64,000 nt of DNA, taken from assembly GCA_045106195.1 (NCBI GenBank), contig JBGCEH010000006.1:124001-188000 (forward strand), given 5' to 3'. Shown here in pieces: positions 1 to 6,716 of the stretch; position 1 is the first letter of the stretch, and each line of letters starts with the position of its first letter. Below the pieces are notes generated by a model. It had not been told where the DNA came from. It saw only the letters and a list, made by a program, of their open reading frames with translations, and did no database searches. A program made the translations under genes and the position numbers. The DNA comes from Granulosicoccus sp045106195. Lineage in GTDB: Bacteria; Pseudomonadota; Gammaproteobacteria; Granulosicoccales; Granulosicoccaceae.

Positions 1-284
1 CCCCTCTGCCGTCCATCAGCTCTTGCAATCCAACTATCCCTTACGACTCTCGCAATAGGTGCAGGTATAACATCAGATGTGAATGCTGGAAACGGCCCTT
101 TTGAGAACAACAGCGCTATCCCGTTTGTGTAGCCGCTATCCTGCCCAGTAAAAATATCATTCTCGAAAACAAAAGTGGTGGTCCGCTCAAGGTCGCCCTG
201 TGAGTCTTCCGCTAGTAACTGCGCGTGCGCAATTTGAAGTAAAGCAGAACTCAGCACCCATACTATGAAAAAATATCGTTTCAA
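1..284 (-). CDS. LpxR-family lipid A deacylase-like outer membrane protein (N-terminal part only)
   Basis: The gene runs off the left edge; about 94 N-terminal residues are visible. It begins with a hydrophobic signal peptide (about residues 1-22, ending ...IAHAQ). The mature start carries the sequence FVFENDIFTGQDSGYTNG, which matches the conserved N-terminal block of LpxR/DUF2219 proteins. These are outer-membrane beta-barrels that remove the 3'-acyloxyacyl group of lipid A, and the Asn-Asp pair of this block is catalytic in the known enzyme. I chose the TTG start because it follows AAGGA and AGGAG stretches and gives a complete signal peptide; no ATG lies in this frame nearby. It starts 6 bp after the stop of the PepSY gene, so it is probably the last gene of that three-gene unit. 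Function beyond the family is inferred, because most of the barrel is outside the window. Confidence 0.72.
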   Translation of the reverse strand, partial: MKRYFFIVWVLSSALLQIAHAQLLAEDSQGDLERTTTFVFENDIFTGQDSGYTNGIALLFSKGPFPAFTSDVIPAPIARVVRDSWIARADGRQR

Positions 285-290
285 CTCCTG

Positions 291-596
291 TTATTCCTTC
301 TTGTATAATATTTCACCACGACGGGCAATCAGCAGATTCTCCAGAGTCAAGGGATCGAAATAGGCCTCAACTCGCCGATCCTGTGGATCACGGCCATAAA
401 CCTCATAACATCCACCGTCTTCTTTTATTTTACGAACTTCCCATCCATCCGCTGTGATTTTCTCTAACAATGCAGATTCACTCTGCCAGTTGCTCTTGTC
501 ACCTGAATCACACGTCATTCGCCCTGTTGCATGAGTTTGCCCAGCTAGAAGAATAGTGGTGATACAAAACAAAGGCGCCGTCAGTAACTTGTTCAT
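291..596 (-). CDS. Secreted PepSY-domain protein
   Basis: A 101-residue protein with a signal peptide (about 1-23, ending THA). It is followed by a single PepSY-like domain with the typical pattern W...L..KITADGWEV..IKEDGGCYEVYG.D..GRRVEAYFDP. Small periplasmic PepSY proteins of this type are often encoded beside ferric-reductase-like cytochrome b membrane proteins, and that is the case here. Its ATG overlaps the TGA of the upstream gene (ATGA, 4 bp), so the two are translationally coupled. A role as periplasmic partner or modulator of the membrane cytochrome is inferred from context; no catalytic residues are recognisable. Confidence 0.75.
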   Translation of the reverse strand: MNKLLTAPLFCITTILLAGQTHATGRMTCDSGDKSNWQSESALLEKITADGWEVRKIKEDGGCYEVYGRDPQDRRVEAYFDPLTLENLLIARRGEILYKKE

Positions 597-1201
597 ATTT
601 TTGCCGTCTCCAGTTTTTCTTTACGTTCGTTTATGAAATGTACAACTCGATAAATTTCCAGCAGTGCAAGCGGTACGAAATTCGCCAGCGCAGGCCCTGG
701 GTTGTTATGCACAAAGACCCAGTGGATCAATGTCAGCACTGCAGCAAGGTAAATTCCTCTCTGCAGCATTTTCCATTTGTTGCCCAACACCACGACGCTT
801 GCCTGATTACTGGTCAGCGCCATCGGAATAAAAATGGCAAACGCCAGCCATCCAGTCCAGATGCCCAGAGACCAGAACTCAGCCAACATATCCTGTAGCA
901 GCCTTACATCCAGAACATAGAAAATGGTATGAATAAAAGCATAGCTGAATGCAGCAACACCCAAGGCACGGCGTCGCTTCAACAACCACATCACCCAACC
1001 TGTTTTCCAGTTCATCCGCCTGCACAACAGCAACAGCGGTGACAACATCATGGCAAAAATCATGAATCTGGCCGCAAACTCGCCGGAAGGATGAAGCACA
1101 CTACCCGGATCGCCCCCCTGACTGACTGATAGCATCATGGGTATCGAGGGAAGTGCCAGAATCGACCAGAAAAACCATCGGTGATTTACTATCTGTTTCA
1201 T
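593..1201 (-). CDS. Ferric reductase-like / MsrQ-like transmembrane cytochrome b protein
   Basis: About 202 residues with five to six membrane segments and the layout of the ferric-reductase-like transmembrane domain (YedZ/MsrQ group). Candidate haem-ligand histidines lie in the segments containing SYAFIHTIFYV and LTLIHWVFVHN. Such proteins pass electrons from the quinone pool or a flavoprotein to a periplasmic acceptor. I chose the ATG at 1201 (MKQIVNHRW) because an AGAG sequence sits seven bases upstream and the preceding 37 codons are charged and unlike the family. An in-frame start at 1312 exists. The adjacent gene is PepSY rather than msrP, so methionine sulfoxide repair is not supported; a ferric reductase-type role with the PepSY partner is more likely. 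Confidence 0.72.
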   Translation of the reverse strand: MKQIVNHRWFFWSILALPSIPMMLSVSQGGDPGSVLHPSGEFAARFMIFAMMLSPLLLLCRRMNWKTGWVMWLLKRRRALGVAAFSYAFIHTIFYVLDVRLLQDMLAEFWSLGIWTGWLAFAIFIPMALTSNQASVVVLGNKWKMLQRGIYLAAVLTLIHWVFVHNNPGPALANFVPLALLEIYRVVHFINERKEKLETAKI

Positions 1202-1321
1202 CAGGATTCTCTTTAATAGCTGATTAATCGCCAGTCTTTGAATGCTAGCTGGAGAGAATGCTATCGTTTTTCGTGCCTCAACCTTTTTCAATCCCGCAAC
1301 ACTATGTAACAACTTGTATCG

Positions 1322-1495
1322 CTAGTGATCCAGATCCGCTACAGAATTTCGCACTGCATGAATAACATCAAGGAGATACCCGATAGCTGCCAGCAAAAAA
1401 GGAAAATCAGAGACTCGAAAAGGCAACTTAAATTGACGAACCAGGCCAAGGGCATGGTAATAAGTTGAACTTTGGCGCTGTCGGGCTCGGCAGAT
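1322..1495 (-). pseudogene. Possible remnant of a small protein gene
   Basis: Between the membrane cytochrome gene and the kinase gene, the minus strand holds a 57-codon stretch without a recognisable start, ending in TAG. Its translation has protein-like composition: a basic start (RARQRQ) and a hydrophobic segment FPFLLAAIGYLLDVIHAV. I do not recognise the family. It may be the C-terminal remnant of a decayed gene or a chance reading frame. The rest of the gap from 1202 to 1538 shows nothing else clear. Confidence 0.2.
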
Positions 1496-1538
1496 CCTTC
1501 AATACACGACGGGAGATGCCACTCCTTGCCGTCAATTC

Positions 1539-2561
1539 TTACACGCTTTCTATCTGCTCACGTCCCATCTTTGCCAGCGGTGCAACGAACTCACCCATTG
1601 CAAGTGCATGCTCGCTGGACGCATTACCTTCAAGCGCACGTCTTTTTACACCCTGCAGGATAGCGGCAAATCGAAAGAAGCTTAGACCAAGATAGAAATC
1701 CCAGTGCGGAATTTCATCAAGCTGCATACGTTGGCAATAAGCTTCAACGTACTCATGTTCTTCAGGTAAACCTGCCTCATCACGATCGATTCCCCCCAAG
1801 CCCGACATCAAGCCATCATTAGGCATGCGTAACTGCATGCACTGATATGCCAGATCGGTGAACGGATGTCCCAGTGTAGACAGCTCCCAGTCAACCAGCG
1901 CTGATACGCTTGGTAATTCCGGATGGAACATCATGTTGTCCAGACGATAGTCTCCATGGACAAGCGATATACGACCCTCTTCTGGAGGGCAAATTGTCGG
2001 CAAATTCTCAATCAGATACTCCATATCGTTGAGTGTTTCCGTTTCGGAACCTCGGTATTGTCGTGTCCACAGATTGATTTGTCTTTCGATATATCCCTGC
2101 GGCCGTCCATAGTCACTCAGTCCATGCTTGTCGATATCCAATGAGTGAAGCCTGACCAGCGTGTCTGTCATGGCGTCGTAGTAGGCTCGACGCTGAGACT
2201 TGTCTATTTCCGGCAACGCTGGATTCCACAACACGCGGCCGTCAACGTATTCCATTATGTAGAACATGCTGCCTATAATGGCGACGTCTTCGCACAAGTG
2301 ATAGGTTCTGGCGACGGGTACAGGACTATCACGCAAGGCAGTTATGACACGATACTCACGATCCACTGCGTGTGCTGATTTCAGCAACTGGCCAGAGGGC
2401 TTTCTGCGTAACACATAAACACCACCCTTCGCCTCCAGCTTGTAGGTTGGATTGGATTGGCCGTTGCCGAATTTAGTGGCGATTACCGGCCCCTTGAATT
2501 CGTCAATGACTTGCGCCAGATAATCTGTAAGTGCATCTGTGTCAAGCTGAAATTCAGTCAC
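1539..2561 (-). CDS. APH/ACAD10-type phosphotransferase (aminoglycoside phosphotransferase fold)
   Basis: A 340-residue kinase of the APH superfamily, close to the kinase domain of ACAD10/ACAD11. Visible motifs are the N-lobe GNGQSNPTYKL loop, the catalytic loop LVHGDYRLDNMMFHP (HGDxxxxN) and the metal-binding LVDWELSTLG. I chose the GTG at 2561: it lies 7 bp after the stop of the acyl-CoA dehydrogenase gene, has GAG six bases upstream, and gives the family's usual length. The frame stays open for another 55 codons inside the neighbouring gene, but that extension looks like noise. In bacteria such kinases (for example LvaA) phosphorylate 4-hydroxyacyl-CoAs so that a partner ACAD-like enzyme can eliminate phosphate; that substrate is inferred here. 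Confidence 0.82.
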   Translation of the reverse strand: MTEFQLDTDALTDYLAQVIDEFKGPVIATKFGNGQSNPTYKLEAKGGVYVLRRKPSGQLLKSAHAVDREYRVITALRDSPVPVARTYHLCEDVAIIGSMFYIMEYVDGRVLWNPALPEIDKSQRRAYYDAMTDTLVRLHSLDIDKHGLSDYGRPQGYIERQINLWTRQYRGSETETLNDMEYLIENLPTICPPEEGRISLVHGDYRLDNMMFHPELPSVSALVDWELSTLGHPFTDLAYQCMQLRMPNDGLMSGLGGIDRDEAGLPEEHEYVEAYCQRMQLDEIPHWDFYLGLSFFRFAAILQGVKRRALEGNASSEHALAMGEFVAPLAKMGREQIESV

Positions 2562-2568
2562 GGGAAAC

Positions 2569-3786
2569 TCACGAATAGCGTTGAATAATTTTCTTTCCCA
2601 GTGCCATCTGATGGACCTGATCAGGTCCATCAGCTTGCCGGCACCAGCGTGCATAGTTGAAGGCTTCTGCCATGAAATAGTCGGTGGTAAGTCCTCCGGC
2701 ACCGTGCATCTGCATACAACGATCAAGTACGTTCTGTACCAACAAGGGGATTGTCGTCTTGGTAGCTGCGATCATGTCAGTGGACTCAGTGACACCGAGC
2801 GTATCTATCTTGTGGCAGGTTTTCAGTAGTAAGAGGCGCGCCATTTCTATCTCTGAAAATATACGCGAAATGTCTTCACGTACCGATTGATGCTGGCTGA
2901 GCTTTCGACCGAAAGTGGAGCGTTGTTCGACACGCTGGCAACTGATTTCCAACGCTCGCTGAGCAGCACCGACAAGCCTCATGCAATGATGCATTCGACC
3001 TGGTCCAAGACGGGCTTGCGCAATCTCAAACCCACGGCCCTCACCCAGCAACACGTTCTCAAGCGGTACCTTCACACCGGAAAAATGGACTTCTGCGTGA
3101 CCGATCGGGGCATCGTCATAGCCCAGCGTTGTCAATGATCTGATGATGCTTACACCCGGCGTATCTTTGGGTACCAGAACCTGTGTTTGCTGAAGGTGTC
3201 TGTTAGCGTTCTGCGGGTCACTCTTGCCCATGACTATAAAGATCTTGGTACGCTCATTCATCGCCCCGGTAATAAACCACTTCTTTCCATCAAGTTGCCA
3301 ATGATCATCCTTGCGGATTATCTGCAATTCAATATTGGTGGCATCGCTTGACGCCACCTGGGGTTCAGTCATGGCATAGGAGGATCTTATCTGTCCTGCC
3401 AGCAGAGGTTCAAGCCACTGCTTTTTTTGTTCTTCGGTGGCGAAATTCATGAAGACTTCCATATTGCCTGTATCAGGCGCACTGCAATTGAACACCTCGG
3501 CAGACCATTGCACACGTCCCATGATTTCCGCCAGTGGCGCATAGTCGAAGAAACCCAGGCCACCGTGAAGGGAATGCTCGGCGTGCTCCTCGGGCACGAA
3601 CAAATTCCATAAATCACTAGCGCGTGCCTTCACTTTCAACGACTCGACAATGGACAAAGGCGCAAATCGATTGCTGGATTCCCTAAGCTGCTGTGTATGC
3701 ACATGTTCGTTAGGATAGACGTGCTGGTCCATGAAGCTCTGCAAACGTTCTTGCAGCACGACCGATTTTTCACTGAATTGATACAT
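2569..3786 (-). CDS. Acyl-CoA dehydrogenase, ACAD10/11-like
   Basis: A 405-residue flavin-dependent acyl-CoA dehydrogenase family protein. It shows the FAD/substrate block SYAMTEPQVASSDATNIE near residues 140-160, the KWFITGA strand, the GRGFEIAQARLGPGR region, and the C-terminal RQMHGAGGLTT-like block (here MQMHGAGGLTTD). The length fits the ACAD10/11 bacterial group. It is directly upstream of the APH-type kinase with a 7 bp gap, so the two are one transcription and translation unit. In the levulinate pathway and in animal ACAD10/11 these two activities together turn a 4-hydroxyacyl-CoA into an enoyl-CoA through a 4-phosphoacyl intermediate. This gene could instead be an ordinary fatty acyl-CoA dehydrogenase. 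Confidence 0.85.
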   Translation of the reverse strand: MYQFSEKSVVLQERLQSFMDQHVYPNEHVHTQQLRESSNRFAPLSIVESLKVKARASDLWNLFVPEEHAEHSLHGGLGFFDYAPLAEIMGRVQWSAEVFNCSAPDTGNMEVFMNFATEEQKKQWLEPLLAGQIRSSYAMTEPQVASSDATNIELQIIRKDDHWQLDGKKWFITGAMNERTKIFIVMGKSDPQNANRHLQQTQVLVPKDTPGVSIIRSLTTLGYDDAPIGHAEVHFSGVKVPLENVLLGEGRGFEIAQARLGPGRMHHCMRLVGAAQRALEISCQRVEQRSTFGRKLSQHQSVREDISRIFSEIEMARLLLLKTCHKIDTLGVTESTDMIAATKTTIPLLVQNVLDRCMQMHGAGGLTTDYFMAEAFNYARWCRQADGPDQVHQMALGKKIIQRYS

Positions 3787-3825
3787 GACGATTTTTTCTT
3801 TACAGGTTCCGATACAGTAAGCTGG

Positions 3826-4848
3826 TTACGCCGTCACTGCAAGCTTGCACCCTTGCGATGCGGAATCGTACACCAGCTTTTCAAGCCTGAGAATCTGCAG
3901 ATATTGCGGTGCGGTGTTTTCAAGTGGTGTACCGTGCAATAGATAATCCACGACGTGACGGTTCAGGGCATAGACGCTATCACCGGCGAAACCCTGCCTG
4001 TGTTGTACGTCCAGAAGCGTACGCTCTTGCCGACTGCCAAATTCTCGCAGAACAAGGCGACCATCGCCATACAGTGTCATGGTCGCTTTGGTACCTTCAA
4101 CAACAAACTCGCCAAACGTCAACCGGGTGTCGTCAGCCACAAAGTCAAGATGCCTGTTGCCGTCGAAAACGGCTTGAATCTGCCCAGGGAAATCGAAGAT
4201 GACCAGACCTGCATCTTCACCGGCAATGGCGGGGTTAAGTTGACGCAAATCAGCGTACAAGGCCGTAGGCTCACCAAACAGATAGCAAAAGGTATCGATA
4301 TAGTGGACTCCTGTTTCATGAATCAAAAGTTGTTTCATGGTCTGAAAATAGGGCTGGCGATCAAGATAGGCATCAGGGCCCTGCCCATCGCCGGTGCGCA
4401 AACGAAAAACGGCTTGCAGAACGCTACCGAGAACTTGCTTGTCCAGCTGTTGGCGAGCTTGGCGAAACCACGGCTGAAAGCGGAAGTTCTCATGTACGAG
4501 CAGAGTAACCTCGGCTTGCACCGCTTTATCGGTAATGGCCATCGCCTGTGCGAAATTTTCGCAGAATGGCTTCTGGCAAATGATCAGCCCGACGCCCTGC
4601 CCAATCGCTTGCTCGATAACGGATACATGCGTGGCTGGAGGGGTGATGATGTCGAGGATATCCGGTGCTACCTCACTAAGCATTTCTCCCAGATTCGTGA
4701 ATACCGGTGCGCCGACAGCCTTAGCACGTTCGTGATCGACATCGCAAACGCCGCATAACCGGGTTTCTGCGATCCTCTGCCAGGCTTCGGTATGAAACCG
4801 GCTGAAATACCCGGCGCCCACACAGGCAACCTTGATCAATGACTTCAC
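3826..4848 (-). CDS. Gfo/Idh/MocA-family NAD(P)-dependent oxidoreductase
   Basis: A 340-residue two-domain oxidoreductase. The N-terminal Rossmann fold shows the dinucleotide motif VACVGAGYFSRFH, the acidic strand end CDVD, and the PPATH block. The usual EKP signature is read here as QKPF, an unusual first residue. The C-terminal GFO_IDH_MocA domain carries HETGVHYIDTFCYLFG, including the catalytic-region histidine. Family members oxidise or reduce cyclitols, sugars or amines; the substrate cannot be told from sequence. It ends 39 bp upstream of the dehydrogenase gene on the same strand and may share its transcript. It is transcribed divergently from the RNA methyltransferase gene. Confidence 0.82.
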   Translation of the reverse strand: MKSLIKVACVGAGYFSRFHTEAWQRIAETRLCGVCDVDHERAKAVGAPVFTNLGEMLSEVAPDILDIITPPATHVSVIEQAIGQGVGLIICQKPFCENFAQAMAITDKAVQAEVTLLVHENFRFQPWFRQARQQLDKQVLGSVLQAVFRLRTGDGQGPDAYLDRQPYFQTMKQLLIHETGVHYIDTFCYLFGEPTALYADLRQLNPAIAGEDAGLVIFDFPGQIQAVFDGNRHLDFVADDTRLTFGEFVVEGTKATMTLYGDGRLVLREFGSRQERTLLDVQHRQGFAGDSVYALNRHVVDYLLHGTPLENTAPQYLQILRLEKLVYDSASQGCKLAVTA

Positions 4849-4900
4849 GATAGAACGAACCGTCTTTGCTTATTCAGATGAATCTTACCGGTATACTCCG

Positions 4901-6073
4901 ATGGTGAGCAAAGATAAATCAGGCTGGAATAAATACCGCCGCGGACCCGCCAGGTCGACATCCACTGACATTACGCTGGATATCGACTCCCTGGGGAACA
5001 ACGGTGAAGGTGTCGGTCGACATCTGGGGCAGGTCGTATTCGTGCCATTCACGTTGCCGGGTGAGCGTGTCAGGATCAAACCAACGATCCGCAAGAAATC
5101 CTATATTCGTGGCCATGTTCTGGAGATACTCAAGGGTTCTCCAGAGCGACAGACCCCGCCCTGCGCCTATTTCGGGCAGTGTGGAGGCTGTGACTGGCAA
5201 CACCTGCCTTACGAGTTGCAACTCGACGCCAAGGTACAACATCTGACAGATGCACTGATGCGCATCGGCAAGATCGAAAAACCTGTCATCAATCCGATAA
5301 TTCCTTCAAACAACGAATTTCATTATCGGAACCGTATCCAGGGTGAAATCAGGAAAGGGAAGTTCCATTACAGACAGCGCGGTAGCAATGAACTGGTCTC
5401 TGTTGAGCGCTGTGTCATTGCCGAGGAGGCAATCAATGCACATCTACAAGACACCGCTCTGGATAGCCAGCAAGGCCGGGTTGAATTAGCTGTCAACGGT
5501 GATGCCGTATCTGTCCTGCCGATGAACGATGATAGCTCCACCGATGCAGGTTTTCGGCAGGTCAACACCGCAATGAGTGAGCATCTGTCAAATCTGCTGG
5601 CATCCATTGCCCGGCAACATCACGACAAGCGCTGTATCGACCTTTACTGTGGGCGTGGTAACTGGAGTATCGATTTGGCAGAGCACTACCCAGACAGCCA
5701 TATCATCGGAGTGGATGCCTCTGCGGACAATATCCGGATTGCAAGAAATCTTGCGCTCGATGCCGGGTTATCTAATGTCCGCTTTCAGAATGGCCGAGTG
5801 GAAAAGCTTCTCAAATCTCTTCCAATGGAAGACAGTTTCTGCATTGTTGATCCACCACGGGCAGGGCTCGATGAGGCCGTCTGCCTGGGTCTTTGCGAAG
5901 ACGCACCGCACATCATTGTCTATATATCTTGTCACCCGGCAAGCCTTGCTCGTGATCTTGCAATACTCACAGAAACGAAGTTTGCACTAGAGTGCGTTAC
6001 GCCTCTGGACATGTTTCCGCAAACGGCTCATCTGGAGAGCTTGAGTGTTTTGTCGCGCCGGGATGCTGCGTAA
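4901..6073 (+). CDS. TrmA/RlmD-family 23S rRNA (uracil-5-)-methyltransferase with [4Fe-4S] cluster
   Basis: A SAM-dependent RNA uracil methyltransferase of about 390 residues. An N-terminal TRAM RNA-binding domain (ITLDIDSLGNNGEGVGR) is followed by iron-sulfur cysteines CAYFGQCGGCDW plus a fourth Cys in ERCVIAEEA. The methyltransferase core has LYCGRGNWSIDLA (SAM motif), DPPRAGLDE and the catalytic-Cys block YISCHPASLARDL. I prefer the ATG at 4901, just before TRAM; an in-frame TTG at 4832 would overlap the divergent oxidoreductase gene. The target is probably a uracil in 23S rRNA (RlmC/RlmD type), but which one cannot be decided. At 390 residues it is somewhat shorter than typical RlmD. Confidence 0.85.
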   Translation: MVSKDKSGWNKYRRGPARSTSTDITLDIDSLGNNGEGVGRHLGQVVFVPFTLPGERVRIKPTIRKKSYIRGHVLEILKGSPERQTPPCAYFGQCGGCDWQHLPYELQLDAKVQHLTDALMRIGKIEKPVINPIIPSNNEFHYRNRIQGEIRKGKFHYRQRGSNELVSVERCVIAEEAINAHLQDTALDSQQGRVELAVNGDAVSVLPMNDDSSTDAGFRQVNTAMSEHLSNLLASIARQHHDKRCIDLYCGRGNWSIDLAEHYPDSHIIGVDASADNIRIARNLALDAGLSNVRFQNGRVEKLLKSLPMEDSFCIVDPPRAGLDEAVCLGLCEDAPHIIVYISCHPASLARDLAILTETKFALECVTPLDMFPQTAHLESLSVLSRRDAA

Positions 6074-6490
6074 CTGGCCCGGCGCAACACTTAACCATCT
6101 AACTGTATGGTTTAACCGCTACACAAAAACAATTATGGACAACAAGTAAAGACAGCACGCGTATGAGCAATTCACTCGCGAAAGCAGAGGAAGTCGATTA
6201 CCTATATCGCAAATAACGTCAAACCTGCCACACCGGAAAATTTGCGTGTACAGGTGGCACTGCCAGCCATCCTGCACTTACGGGAGTCATTTTCACCAAA
6301 TGACAGTCTCCCTCTGACGTTCAGAATTTTCTAACCATTTGTTCGAACAACATGGACGATATTACCCTTGCATCTGACACATAACCTGAAGAATATGCGT
6401 CAGAAACCGGGCATTAGATGTTCCCTGCTTGACAGTGTTATTGAACAACTTTGTAACGATTATTCTCTTCGATATGAAACGCTCAACAAA

Positions 6491-6506
6491 TGTGATGTGA
6501 TCCACA
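6491..6506 (+). promoter_or_regulatory. CRP-like binding site upstream of the TSP3-OmpA gene
   Basis: The sequence TGTGA-TGTGAT-CCACA matches the CRP/Vfr consensus TGTGA-N6-TCACA at nine of ten defined positions and has flanking A/T. Its centre lies about 72 bp before the transcription start predicted from the promoter-like pair at 6536-6564, a typical class I activator position. This is a pattern match only. A Crp-family regulator is encoded at 61278-62039, but its own DNA specificity is unknown. Confidence 0.45.
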
Positions 6507-6535
6507 TTAAGGCAGCCAAGGATAAGTCGTGTTAG

Positions 6536-6564
6536 TTGTCTGAAACAACAACGCAAAGTGTATT
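6536..6564 (+). promoter_or_regulatory. Possible sigma70 promoter for the TSP3-OmpA gene
   Basis: TTGTCT (-35-like, 4/6) and TGTATT (-10-like, 4/6) are separated by exactly 17 bp. The match is weak and is listed because of its spacing to the CRP-like site. An activator-dependent promoter would be expected to have a poor core. Confidence 0.25.
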
Positions 6565-6716
6565 GCAGCAACGATGAAACATGTTGCTTGATTAACAATC
6601 ACAGCTTATACAATCAGGCCTCGTTTTCTGGCACACGGATGGCAAGAGCTACCTCAGGAACAACACTCCCGGCCGGTCCGTTTCATTTGCTAAAAGGCAA
6701 AGGTAGTCAACCATTC

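Larger units (their letters stand above)
6074..6716 (+). other. Long intergenic region upstream of the giant surface-protein gene
   Basis: A 643 bp stretch with no convincing gene. Short frames on both strands have no recognisable motifs. It holds a near-consensus CRP-type site (6491-6506) and a possible promoter (6536-6564), both annotated separately. The distance from the presumed transcription start to the chosen ATG implies a leader of about 145 bases. Confidence 0.5.

Noticed and set aside
593..1201. MsrQ (methionine sulfoxide reductase partner) as a firm name
   Set aside because: No msrP gene adjoins; the PepSY neighbour argues for the ferric-reductase-like group.
2562..2726. 55-codon N-terminal extension of the APH kinase inside the dehydrogenase gene
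   Set aside because: It has no family similarity, and a GTG with a ribosome-like site lies 7 bp after the dehydrogenase stop.
3955..4758. 267-codon plus-strand frame opposite the Gfo/Idh gene
   Set aside because: The minus strand carries all Gfo/Idh motifs; the opposite frame has none.
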